From: Clostridiales bacterium
GTDB taxonomy: Bacteria > Bacillota > Clostridia > Lachnospirales > Lachnospiraceae
Reading direction: 5' to 3'
Assembly: GCA_018372435.1 (NCBI GenBank)
Contig: JAHAJA010000024.1
Location: forward strand, 1 to 64,000
DNA: 64,000 bases
The notes under the pieces are model-generated. The model saw nothing but the letters and a program-made list of their open reading frames with translations, had not been told where the DNA came from and searched no databases. The position numbers and the translations under genes were made by a program. Positions 44,097 to 52,871 of this stretch are shown in pieces (the first letter of the stretch is position 1; each line of letters opens with the position of its first letter).

Positions 44097-45782
44097 TTGC
44101 CAAAAGCGGTTATTTTTGATTTGGATGGGGTGATAATTCAATCATCCCAGGTTCAAAAGTATGCATTCATAAAAAGTTATGAAACATATTATGGGAAATA
44201 CAGGGAACCTCCTATAGAGGAGTTTTTTGAACACTGTGGTAATTCCTTAACAAATATATTTAAAATAATGGGGTTAACACAGGAGATGATCCCTTTATAT
44301 CAGCAATTGAGCAGGGAAAGAGTAAATGAAATCCATGTATTTGATGGTATTCATGAATTAATGGGGCAATTAAAAGAACAGGGGACTAAATGTGGTATAT
44401 GTACTGGTAAGGACAGGGAAAGAACCATAGAAATATTAACGCATCATAAATTATTGTCCTATTTTGATACGATTGTTTGTTCTGATGATGTGGAGCATGC
44501 AAAACCTGCGCCGGACAGTTTGTCTGTCGCCCTTAGGAATTTACAAATAGAAGCAAAAGATGCGGTGATGGTTGGAGACGCTGTCAATGATATTTTATGT
44601 GCAAAAGCAGCCAGTGTTTTTAGTATTGCAGTTACATGGGGAGATCAGGCAAAAGAAGTACTTGAAGAAGCCAATCCGGATTTACTGATGCAATCTATTG
44701 AAGAATTGGGAAATCACATTCTTAAGAAAATAAACTTAATGGATGATTTTGTTATTAGAGAAGATATTTGCAACTTGCAATGTGATTATTGTCTAACTAA
44801 AACTAGTATTTTTAAAAATGGAGGAGATCATAAGCTTTTTTATGAAGAAGGAAGTGATATTCAAAGAGACCTAGATCAGATATTAAAAAAAATGTGTCAA
44901 TATTATGATACTGCAATATTAAAAATCAGTGGAGGAGAAATACTTCTAATTAATAACCTGCTGGATTTTATTAAAAAACAGTCTGCAAACTACAAGGTGA
45001 TTCAGATTTTGACGAATGGTCTTTTATTAAATGAAACATTGTTAGAAGAATTAAGCAGAATACCTGGTATTTGCATCCAGTTGTCTTTAGATCACCATAC
45101 TTTAGAAGGGAATGGTTATCGAACAAAGAAGAAAAAGCAGTTGGATCAGATCCTAAGGAATTTGGATCTGGTAGTTCACTATGATATTCCTGTTGAAATT
45201 AACTGTGTATTGACAGATAAAAACACCCCTGTTCTCAAAGAGTTTGCAGAATATCTGATAAAATATATAGGAAAGTCAGTTATGCTTCTTCCTTTTCCAA
45301 TTAGAGGAAATCAAAAAGAAAACTATATTTCAGCTAAAAATCAATACCAAGGTGTGGAACGGTTATATTCTGAGTATGAAAGATTTAAAGAGATTCTTCC
45401 ACCCAAGGCATATCTTGAAGAGCTGTTATATGTTATCAAGGCAGGATCTAGAAGAGAAAGATGTTATATTCCCAAGATGGCAAACGGATTATTTGATGAT
45501 GGTAGAAGAACGCCTTGTCCGAATTACTGGTTTACTGAAATGAAAAACATTTTGGATTATAATTGCAATATGGAGATACAGGAAAGACATCGTAGTCTGT
45601 GCTATCAGTTTATCAATGCCAATAATCCTCCCAAGGAATGCAGTCAATGTTATACGCCATGGGATATATTTAATTTGTATATGGAGGATAAGATATCCCT
45701 TGATGAGTTAATTCAAGTTCCTCTCTATAGTTTTATATCGATTAGAAACCATTTGGTAAAATTAAAACAAATATTAAGATAA
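44097..45782 (+). CDS. HAD phosphatase fused to a radical SAM enzyme
   Basis: 561 residues, TTG start behind AAAGGAAGGTGAG. Residues 1-205 are a CbbY-like HAD phosphatase: nucleophile Asp8 and Asp10 in FDLDGV, Lys136 in AKPAPD, and VGDAVND at 159-165. The block FFEHCGNSLTNIFKIMGL recalls the phosphatase of AHBA clusters (RifM). Residues 215-561 are a radical SAM domain with Cys225-x3-Cys229-x2-Cys232 and KISGGEILL. C-terminal Cys pairs include CSQC. This half is paralogous to the protein at 33795. I know of no characterised enzyme with this fusion. The two activities presumably act in succession on one intermediate. Confidence 0.88.
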   Translation: MPKAVIFDLDGVIIQSSQVQKYAFIKSYETYYGKYREPPIEEFFEHCGNSLTNIFKIMGLTQEMIPLYQQLSRERVNEIHVFDGIHELMGQLKEQGTKCGICTGKDRERTIEILTHHKLLSYFDTIVCSDDVEHAKPAPDSLSVALRNLQIEAKDAVMVGDAVNDILCAKAASVFSIAVTWGDQAKEVLEEANPDLLMQSIEELGNHILKKINLMDDFVIREDICNLQCDYCLTKTSIFKNGGDHKLFYEEGSDIQRDLDQILKKMCQYYDTAILKISGGEILLINNLLDFIKKQSANYKVIQILTNGLLLNETLLEELSRIPGICIQLSLDHHTLEGNGYRTKKKKQLDQILRNLDLVVHYDIPVEINCVLTDKNTPVLKEFAEYLIKYIGKSVMLLPFPIRGNQKENYISAKNQYQGVERLYSEYERFKEILPPKAYLEELLYVIKAGSRRERCYIPKMANGLFDDGRRTPCPNYWFTEMKNILDYNCNMEIQERHRSLCYQFINANNPPKECSQCYTPWDIFNLYMEDKISLDELIQVPLYSFISIRNHLVKLKQILR

Positions 45783-45795
45783 AGTTGGTGAAAGC

Positions 45796-47391
45796 GTGAA
45801 GATATGTTTAGTTGCAGTGCTCGGAGGAGATCTAGTTCGCTCGGCAGAGCATGTTGGACTTGGAATGATTGCTTCTTATTTAAGAGAAAAGGGACATCAA
45901 GTAAGTCTATTGGAGATAAAAAATGCAAAGGAAAAAAAGAATTATGAGAATTTGCTGCCAGGATCTTATGACCTAGTTGGTTTTACAACTACCTGCATTA
46001 CTTTAACAGATGTACTTACTGTCGCAAAGCATCTGAAAGAATGCCGCAATGGGCTGAATATTGTACTGGGAGGACATATGGCAACTTTTTCTGGTATGCA
46101 AATACTAATGCAGTTTCCCCAGATTGATTATATTATTTCAGGGGAAGGGGAAATTAGTTTCTATGAACTGGTAACTTGTTTGGAGAATAATACCGATTTA
46201 TCTGAAGTAAAAGGAATTTATTTTCGTAATGAAAATGGAGTACAGAAAAATGAGGACAGAGAATTGATTGCTGATCTGGATGATCTTCCTTTTCCGGCAA
46301 GAGATCAATTTCTACATAATAAAAAAAACACTCAATATATAAGAATATCTACTAGCCGGGGCTGTTATGGCAACTGTGCATTTTGCAGTTCTTTTGTTGG
46401 TAGAAAGCAAAAGGGCCCTTGTTGGAGAGGGAGAAGTCCTAAAAATGTAGTTGATGAATTAGAGCAACTGGTTAAAGACTATGACTTTCATACGTTTGAT
46501 TTCGTTGACTCTACCTTTGAAGATCCAGGAAAAGAAGGTAAGATAAGAATAGGTGAGATTGCAAAAGAAATTATAAACAGAAAGCTTAATATTTATTATA
46601 ATTGCTGCTTTAGAGCAGAAAACTGGAAAGATGAAGATCGACCATTACTGGCGTTATTAATTAATTCTGGATTGGAAAAGGTTAACATCGGATTTGAGTC
46701 AGGAAATGACCGTGGACTTAAAATATTAAATAAAAAAGCAAGAATGTCTGATAACTGGAAAGCAATTGAGATTATAAAGGATTTTCCTGATATCTATATT
46801 ACATTTGGCTTTATTATGCTTCATCCTTACAGTACCATGGAAGATCTTGCTGATAATGCGAGATTCTTATATAAAACGGGAATCGGACAGGTAATCAGAC
46901 ATTATTTTTGGCAGCTAGAAGTATATCCAGGGACACTGATGGAAGAAAAACTTATTAAAGATGCGCTTCTTACAAAAGAGTATGATATTACTGAAGGGAT
47001 GTACCAATATAGGTTTATAGACAGTAGGGTAAATGTGTTTCCTAATATCTTTAAGAGTTTGCTGGAGCTTGAATCTGTTTGGGATTTTGAGATATTTGAT
47101 ATTGTAATTCATACGTTTATTACGAGACTTAGAAGAGAGTATAAGAATACAACTACCTTTGACAAAATAGAGAATTTTCGATATTTTGTTAATGAAGAGA
47201 GAAAGGAAATGGCCAAATTCAATATCAAGTTTTTTATGAGATTACTGAAAGATCCCACAGCATTTGATGTTGAAAAAGAAAAAACTTTACTGGATCATCA
47301 AATCAAAAAAAGCATGGAAGAAATTCGTAAAGCTCAATATCAGTTGGGACGTGAGATCTTAAAATTAGGGCAGAAACTTATTAATCGATAA
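45796..47391 (+). CDS. B12-binding-domain radical SAM enzyme
   Basis: 531 residues. An N-terminal cobalamin-binding-like domain (about 1-150: GLGMIASYLREKGH, VGFTTT, LGGHMATF, ISGEGE) precedes a radical SAM core with Cys190-x3-Cys194-x2-Cys197 in TSRGCYGNCAFC. GFESGNDRGL lies near 310 and a helical C-terminus follows. Class B members C- or P-methylate unreactive carbons or catalyse rearrangements. GTG start. The last gene before the terminator at 47419, so it closes the first operon. C-methylation of the product is the leading inference. Confidence 0.88.
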   Translation: MKICLVAVLGGDLVRSAEHVGLGMIASYLREKGHQVSLLEIKNAKEKKNYENLLPGSYDLVGFTTTCITLTDVLTVAKHLKECRNGLNIVLGGHMATFSGMQILMQFPQIDYIISGEGEISFYELVTCLENNTDLSEVKGIYFRNENGVQKNEDRELIADLDDLPFPARDQFLHNKKNTQYIRISTSRGCYGNCAFCSSFVGRKQKGPCWRGRSPKNVVDELEQLVKDYDFHTFDFVDSTFEDPGKEGKIRIGEIAKEIINRKLNIYYNCCFRAENWKDEDRPLLALLINSGLEKVNIGFESGNDRGLKILNKKARMSDNWKAIEIIKDFPDIYITFGFIMLHPYSTMEDLADNARFLYKTGIGQVIRHYFWQLEVYPGTLMEEKLIKDALLTKEYDITEGMYQYRFIDSRVNVFPNIFKSLLELESVWDFEIFDIVIHTFITRLRREYKNTTTFDKIENFRYFVNEERKEMAKFNIKFFMRLLKDPTAFDVEKEKTLLDHQIKKSMEEIRKAQYQLGREILKLGQKLINR

Positions 47392-47418
47392 TGCAATAAG
47401 AAACATGAAGATAACTAA

Positions 47419-47453
47419 AAAGATGTTGTGGCTGACGCCGCAGCATCTTTTTT
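47419..47453 (+). terminator. Strong intrinsic terminator ending the first operon
   Basis: A 13-bp stem with two G-T wobbles (47419-47431 with 47438-47450), a 6-base loop, and a run of six Ts. Confidence 0.88.
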
Positions 47454-47700
47454 ATGATATAAGAAATTGCGTCCTATACTATGAAAAATGCTTCGCAGGT
47501 TGCGCATGACGAGCCATTGGTAATTGTCACAAAGTGACAGCGCGTCAATCCAATCTATTATAACAACACTGATAACGCGAAAGGTATATTAAATGATTGC
47601 TATTGATGGTTTTTTACGGGCTAAAAAACAGTTATATTATGTGTAGGTTTTCATTCCGTTATTACGCTTAAATAATTAATTAAAAAAAGGAAAAAATGAC
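47454..47700. other. Inter-operon gap
   Basis: About 250 bases. Contains a small TGTCAC-AAA-GTGACA inverted repeat (47525-47539) that could be an operator, and presumably the promoter of the second operon; TTTACG and TATTAT with a 16-base spacer near 47615-47642 is a weak candidate. No gene. Confidence 0.4.
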
Positions 47701-48408
47701 ATGAAATTATTTTGTATACCACATGCTGGTGGTCTTATCGCTTCATTCGTTCCTCTTAAAAGAAGTCTGTTGGGGATTGTAGAGGTGATTGGTATTGAAT
47801 TGGCAGGGAGAGGGGTTAAGGAAAAGCTACCATATTATAATACCTTCATGGAAGCAGTATATGATGTGGCAACTGATATATCAGAACACATATGGCATAG
47901 TCCTGACGAACCCTATATTATACTGGGACACAGTATGGGGAGTTGGCTGGCCTATGAGGTATATTATCAGCTCAGATTATGGGGGATTAAAGGACCAGAA
48001 CATGTTATTTTTTCTGGCAACAATACCCCTCCTACGCATTTTGAGGAACAGGGGATACACAACCTTACAGATGAGAAAATCATTGAGAGCATTTTGGAAT
48101 TAGGCTATACAAATTCGGAAATATTCTCAAATCCAAGATTCAGGAATATGTTCCTGCCATATCTTAGATCCGACCTTGAGATTACAGCATGTTATGCAGC
48201 GGACTTAAACAGACCAAGTCTGGACTGTGATATTACCGTATTATATGGTCTTCAAGATCCACTGATTACAGAGGATGTGAGAAGATGGGGCTGGATTTCA
48301 GGTGGGACATGCCAGTTGCGTGGCTATGAAGGTGGACACTTTTTCATCTATGAAAAAACGGATGAAATAGCATTGGTGGTTAAACAAATAATAGCAAGAA
48401 TAGTCTAG
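47701..48408 (+). CDS. Type II thioesterase
   Basis: A 235-residue alpha/beta-hydrolase of the GrsT/TEII family. It opens with LFCIPHAGG, has the nucleophile Ser in LGHSMGSWLAYE near residue 82, the acid in LYGLQDPLI and the final His in YEGGHFFIY. Such enzymes free mis-primed or stalled acyl groups from carrier proteins. Its presence supports a thiotemplated assembly line in this block. Confidence 0.93.
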   Translation: MKLFCIPHAGGLIASFVPLKRSLLGIVEVIGIELAGRGVKEKLPYYNTFMEAVYDVATDISEHIWHSPDEPYIILGHSMGSWLAYEVYYQLRLWGIKGPEHVIFSGNNTPPTHFEEQGIHNLTDEKIIESILELGYTNSEIFSNPRFRNMFLPYLRSDLEITACYAADLNRPSLDCDITVLYGLQDPLITEDVRRWGWISGGTCQLRGYEGGHFFIYEKTDEIALVVKQIIARIV

Positions 48409-48525
48409 AATTATGGAAATACAATCTACCGAGCGTTAGGAGTATAACCAAATCTCAGATGAATACCCATAAAGGGGAATGATCATACCAGAATATACCA
48501 GATAAATTTGAAAGGAAGTGATTAA

Positions 48526-50046
48526 TTGAAAATATGTTTTATAAATCCCCCCAGTCAGTATGGAAGAGCTCCCTTACCACATATGGGAATTGCTTACATA
48601 GCTGGTATGCTGAAACATTCTTTTCCCAATGCTGTGACTGATCTTATTGACTGCCCTTTTCAGGATATTAATGCAGAAGATATGAAAAAGAAAACAGTGG
48701 ATGAAGAATATGATGTAATTGGAATTACCACATATTTTTATAATTTTACAGAAGTATTCAAATTGGTTCGCTTTTTGAATAAGCAAAAGAAAAAACCATT
48801 TATCGTACTAGGAGGATATTACCCGACTCTGCACCCCAAAAAAACATTTGATATTCCTGGTATCGATTGTATTTGCATTGGAGAAGGTGAATATGTGTTT
48901 AAGGAATTAATAGAAACCTTGATGCAGAAGCGGGATTGGCGTGGTATAAATGGATTGTCTTATATGGATGAACAAAATAATTTAGTTCAAAATAAGGTGG
49001 ATTTACTGATTGAGAAGTTGGATGAGTTACCACGACCTTATCTGGCAAGTGCACCCCCTTACTGGTTCCCGCTTGTATCTGGAAGAGGATGCCATGGGCA
49101 TTGTACTTTTTGTAGCATTATAGATTACTACCAAAAAGTGCCCGGAAAAAGGATTCGTAAGAGGTGCCCTCTAGGAGTAGTAGAAGAATTAAAAGAGATT
49201 ACCGATCAATATAAAAACCGAATTATATGGATGATGGATGATAATTTCTTTTCCGTATTACAATTTCAACCGGAGTGGATAGATGAGTTTGTAGCCCAGA
49301 TGCAACTACGGGATGTACGGTGTAAGTTTAAGATTTTTGCAAGGGCAGATGAAGTAGACAAAGAGATTTTAATGAAATTAAAATCTGTTGGCCTTACAGG
49401 AGTTGTAGTGGGTGTGGAAAGTATGCTTGAGCGGCAGTTAAAGCTGTATGGGAAGAACATAAATCCGCAAGTGAATAGAAGAGCATTACAGATTATTAGA
49501 GAAACTGGGTTATGGCTTGATATGGGATTTATTCTATTAGACCCCTTTACGACACTTGATGAGTTGAAAGTAAATCTTCAATTTTTAAGAGATTCACCAT
49601 TTGTTGATAGCTCTGAGCCAGGTCATGAGCTAATCAGTAGCCTTGGACCTCTGATTGTATTGGAAGATACCCCAATACACCGTTATCTAAGCAAGCAGAA
49701 TATTTTATCCGGTACAGATGTGGGCTATAATTATCAGAGTGATGAAATTACATTTTTTCACAAATCATTGAAGACGTGGAATAAAATGATTGCAGATATG
49801 TACTTTGGGTTTAACAAAAAGTATCTGTTTGATTATTACAGAGAACATGGCACCATTCAAGAAGACTATATAAGAAGATACAAAAAGTGTCTACGAATTG
49901 ATATTGAATGCATGTGGGAGATTTTAGAATGTCTGTATAGGCAGCCAATACGTCAGATTCAGATTGAATCATTACTGGAAAAATATAAAGAAAGATTCCA
50001 GGCGGTTATCCAGGAAGAGACGTTGGAAGATGTTATAAATTGCTAA
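48526..50046 (+). CDS. B12-binding-domain radical SAM enzyme
   Basis: 506 residues, TTG start behind AAAGGAAG. A cobalamin-binding-like N-terminal domain (GIAYIAGML, VIGITTY, LGGYYPTLHP, CIGEGE) is followed by a radical SAM core with Cys189-x3-Cys193-x2-Cys196 in GRGCHGHCTFC and DDNFF near 240. Related in layout to the enzyme at 45796 but clearly diverged. A second methylation or ring-forming radical step is inferred. No bacteriochlorophyll-type partner genes are present. Confidence 0.87.
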   Translation: MKICFINPPSQYGRAPLPHMGIAYIAGMLKHSFPNAVTDLIDCPFQDINAEDMKKKTVDEEYDVIGITTYFYNFTEVFKLVRFLNKQKKKPFIVLGGYYPTLHPKKTFDIPGIDCICIGEGEYVFKELIETLMQKRDWRGINGLSYMDEQNNLVQNKVDLLIEKLDELPRPYLASAPPYWFPLVSGRGCHGHCTFCSIIDYYQKVPGKRIRKRCPLGVVEELKEITDQYKNRIIWMMDDNFFSVLQFQPEWIDEFVAQMQLRDVRCKFKIFARADEVDKEILMKLKSVGLTGVVVGVESMLERQLKLYGKNINPQVNRRALQIIRETGLWLDMGFILLDPFTTLDELKVNLQFLRDSPFVDSSEPGHELISSLGPLIVLEDTPIHRYLSKQNILSGTDVGYNYQSDEITFFHKSLKTWNKMIADMYFGFNKKYLFDYYREHGTIQEDYIRRYKKCLRIDIECMWEILECLYRQPIRQIQIESLLEKYKERFQAVIQEETLEDVINC

Positions 50047-50087
50047 GATAATAATGTATTTAAATTTATAAAAAAGAAGGGGATTAT

Positions 50088-51212
50088 ATGAGTCATGTTT
50101 CTTCCGTTTATAATATTATAAAATGTATTGAAAATAAAGAATTATCAATCGATCAAATTGACAGTGTTTCTTTAAAAATCACAAGCAAGTGCAACTTAGA
50201 CTGCTCAATGTGTGGTTTTGCAAGAAATAAGGCAATTCAGAATTCAAGAAGAGAAGACTTGCCAGTAGAAGTTTGGAAAGATGCTATAGATAAACTTTCT
50301 GATTTTGGTGTAAAGACAATTTCTCTACTTGGTGGAGAGCCATTATTATATGAAGGCATTATTGAAATTATAAAATATATTAAACAAAAAGATATTAATA
50401 TTTTTATTACTACAAATGGTGTATATCTCAATTATTTTTATAGGGAATTAATTGACTTGGAGATAGCAAGAATCAATATTTCTCTAGATTCTTTTCCTGA
50501 AACTCATGACAAAATTCGTGGTGAGGTAGGCTGTTTCAATTCCGCTATTGATGGAATTAAAAAGCTTAGTCAATACAAAAAACTAACGGGAAAAGTAAGT
50601 CCTGAAATTATTATTAATGTTGTCATTAGCGAGAATAATAATTATGAATTATATGATTACCTAAATTATCTGGATTCCATTGAAGGAATTGATGGCATAT
50701 TCGTGGTATTTGGAACCTTTACTACTCAATCTTTAGGTGAGAGATATTCAGAACAGCTACTTGAATTTTTTGATACTAAAGCAGATTCATGGAGAGGTTT
50801 TGTTAATTGCTTAGGAGATATCAACTATAATGAAGTTAAAAAAATATATAAAAAAGTAAAATATAAAGAATTTAATAAAAGAGTAGTATTATTTCCACCA
50901 TTGAAACAAGTAGATGACATTGAACGTTATTATACTGAGCCAGAAAAAATTTTTACATGGTCTGAAGACTACTGTTGGAAGCCATGGTATGGATTTGATA
51001 TATTATCTGATGGTGAGGTTATCATTTGTAGCGATTGGACTGACTACCCAGTAGGTAATATTTTTACAGATACTCTAGAAGAAATCTGGAATGGTAACAA
51101 AATCAAGAAATTAAGAAGCTACATTCTAGATCATAAAAATTTTGGAGTTTGTAGCAGATGCCCATGGAGATATTTACCTAGTTTCTTGATAGCAGATCCA
51201 TACGGAGGTTGA
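50088..51212 (+). CDS. Radical SAM/SPASM enzyme
   Basis: 374 residues. Cys35-x3-Cys39-x2-Cys42 in SKCNLDCSMC, LLGGEPLLY near 86, and a C-terminal SPASM/twitch region: CWKPWYGFDILSDGEVIIC, then NIFTDTLEEIWNG and VCSRCPW. This tail matches the large SPASM group that includes small-molecule dehydrogenases such as BtrN, as well as peptide maturases. The surrounding carrier-protein genes favour a small-molecule or carrier-bound substrate. Seven bases before the next gene. Confidence 0.88.
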   Translation: MSHVSSVYNIIKCIENKELSIDQIDSVSLKITSKCNLDCSMCGFARNKAIQNSRREDLPVEVWKDAIDKLSDFGVKTISLLGGEPLLYEGIIEIIKYIKQKDINIFITTNGVYLNYFYRELIDLEIARINISLDSFPETHDKIRGEVGCFNSAIDGIKKLSQYKKLTGKVSPEIIINVVISENNNYELYDYLNYLDSIEGIDGIFVVFGTFTTQSLGERYSEQLLEFFDTKADSWRGFVNCLGDINYNEVKKIYKKVKYKEFNKRVVLFPPLKQVDDIERYYTEPEKIFTWSEDYCWKPWYGFDILSDGEVIICSDWTDYPVGNIFTDTLEEIWNGNKIKKLRSYILDHKNFGVCSRCPWRYLPSFLIADPYGG

Positions 51213-51219
51213 ACTAAGT

Positions 51220-52299
51220 ATGAAAAAAATAATATCTGATTTTCCTGTTGGTATTGGAAAAATATGCTTTATGTCTGCATTAGTCGATATACTTCATTAT
51301 TATGACGTTGATCTAAATGAAGGTGATCTATTTGGACTTTGTGAAGGAAATTTATTTTATTATGGAGGCATTGAACATTTATCAACCGCAGAAATTAATC
51401 ATACTAATCTTATTCGAGAATTTAGAATGGGAGGTATGAAGTATGATGTAATGCAAATTCTTGATGTTTTAAAAAAATCCATAGGCCTTAATATTGATGC
51501 TTTTAGAGAAAGTGATAATATTAACAATATTATTAATGAATATATTAGTAAAGATATTCCGATATTATCGCTGGTTTTACGTTATTACTTGGAGTATTGT
51601 CCAGGATATAAAGTAGATAATTTTTCTCACACAATTACGATATATGGTATTGATGATGACAATGATAGGTTATATGTTACGGATACTTATTTAGCAACAA
51701 AACCAATCTCGAATTACAAGGGTAAAATGTTGATGGACAATTTTATAAAATCATTGAATTTGAGTAATGCTGTTTTTAATATGACAACTCCATATCGATT
51801 ATTTGCAATATATCCTAATAGTCGAGTTACTTTTAAATCAATTCCGATAAAAACATTGAATCGCTCCTTAATCAATATGGCAAATAAAAATTTAGATGAC
51901 AATATTATCGATGGAAATATATACACTGGTATAAAAGCTCTAAATAAGTTTTCTGTTGATTTTGAGAAGTGGTTGGAGATTTATGAGGATAGTATACTAA
52001 AAACAATCCTTGAAGCAGTCCATCTGCTGATAACAAACTATGGTGGACCTTATGTTACATGTGGTTTACTGGGGGAGTACTTAAATCGAATTTTTTTGCG
52101 GGAAGATACTATTGTTTACAGAAATTTAGCAGATGAATTTATTGAACTACAAAGATTATGGTTAATTATTGGGAATATGTGCTATAGATCTTCCATGGAT
52201 ATTAAAAAAGACTACATAATAAAAATAATTGATAAAATAAATAATTTAATTTTGAAGCAAAAAAGACTTTATGAAAGTATTGTTATGCTTGAAGATTAA
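51220..52299 (+). CDS. BtrH-like Cys-His acyltransferase (copy 1)
   Basis: 359 residues resembling the BtrH N-terminal family, papain-like transferases; butirosin BtrH moves an acyl chain from an ACP to an amine. The candidate nucleophile Cys16 is in GIGKICFMSALVDIL, the typical LFGLCEGNLFYYGG follows, and the candidate His-Asp pair is in FSHTITIYGIDDD. The helical C-terminal part (about 215-359) is shared in style with the other three copies. GGAGG lies at the end of the previous gene. It is a candidate amide-forming catalyst in an assembly line that lacks condensation domains. Confidence 0.68.
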   Translation: MKKIISDFPVGIGKICFMSALVDILHYYDVDLNEGDLFGLCEGNLFYYGGIEHLSTAEINHTNLIREFRMGGMKYDVMQILDVLKKSIGLNIDAFRESDNINNIINEYISKDIPILSLVLRYYLEYCPGYKVDNFSHTITIYGIDDDNDRLYVTDTYLATKPISNYKGKMLMDNFIKSLNLSNAVFNMTTPYRLFAIYPNSRVTFKSIPIKTLNRSLINMANKNLDDNIIDGNIYTGIKALNKFSVDFEKWLEIYEDSILKTILEAVHLLITNYGGPYVTCGLLGEYLNRIFLREDTIVYRNLADEFIELQRLWLIIGNMCYRSSMDIKKDYIIKIIDKINNLILKQKRLYESIVMLED

Positions 52300-52321
52300 T
52301 GATAGAAAAGGAGGTATTTGA

Positions 52322-52810
52322 TTGAGTATTAAATTTGGTACGACTACATTATTTGTTAATAATGTTAAAGAATCTAAGAGATTTTATAACGATATTCTTG
52401 GACAAAGTATAGAATCTGAACACGGGCTATGTATTGGCTTTAAACACGGTTTTTCTATATGGCAGATACAACATGCAAATCGATCAATTTTTAATAATCA
52501 TACAAAATATATTGATAATGAATCGAATCGAAAACCGATTGAGTTATATTTTGAAACCGATGATATTTTTATGATGTTTAATAAAATAAAAGAGCTAAAT
52601 CTACATTTTATACATGAAATAATTGAACAGGGATGGGGCCAAAAAAGTTTTAGAATTCTTGATCCAGATGGTTATATTGTTGAAATTGCAGAAGAAATTG
52701 CTGGCGTATATAAAAGATTTTTTAATAGTGGTATGACGTTGGAAGAAATTTCATTAAAGACATCAACCGACCAGAATGAGATAAAGAATTTATTGGGGTT
52801 ATTGAATTGA
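52322..52810 (+). CDS. VOC (glyoxalase/bleomycin-resistance) family protein
   Basis: 162 residues: two beta-alpha-beta-beta-beta modules, TTTLFVNNVKESKRFYNDILG and PIELYFETDDIFMMFNKI, ending with DPDGYIVEIAEE, plus a 35-residue helical tail. The usual first metal His is replaced (TTTLF) while Glu positions in the second module remain. That would fit a binding or resistance protein as well as an enzyme. TTG start after AAAAGGAGG. It may provide self-resistance by sequestering the product. Confidence 0.78.
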   Translation: MSIKFGTTTLFVNNVKESKRFYNDILGQSIESEHGLCIGFKHGFSIWQIQHANRSIFNNHTKYIDNESNRKPIELYFETDDIFMMFNKIKELNLHFIHEIIEQGWGQKSFRILDPDGYIVEIAEEIAGVYKRFFNSGMTLEEISLKTSTDQNEIKNLLGLLN

Positions 52811-52871
52811 GCTAGTAATGTTAATTAGAAATTTTCAGGGAAGATACATTTGACTAGATGAGGAGCGGTAT

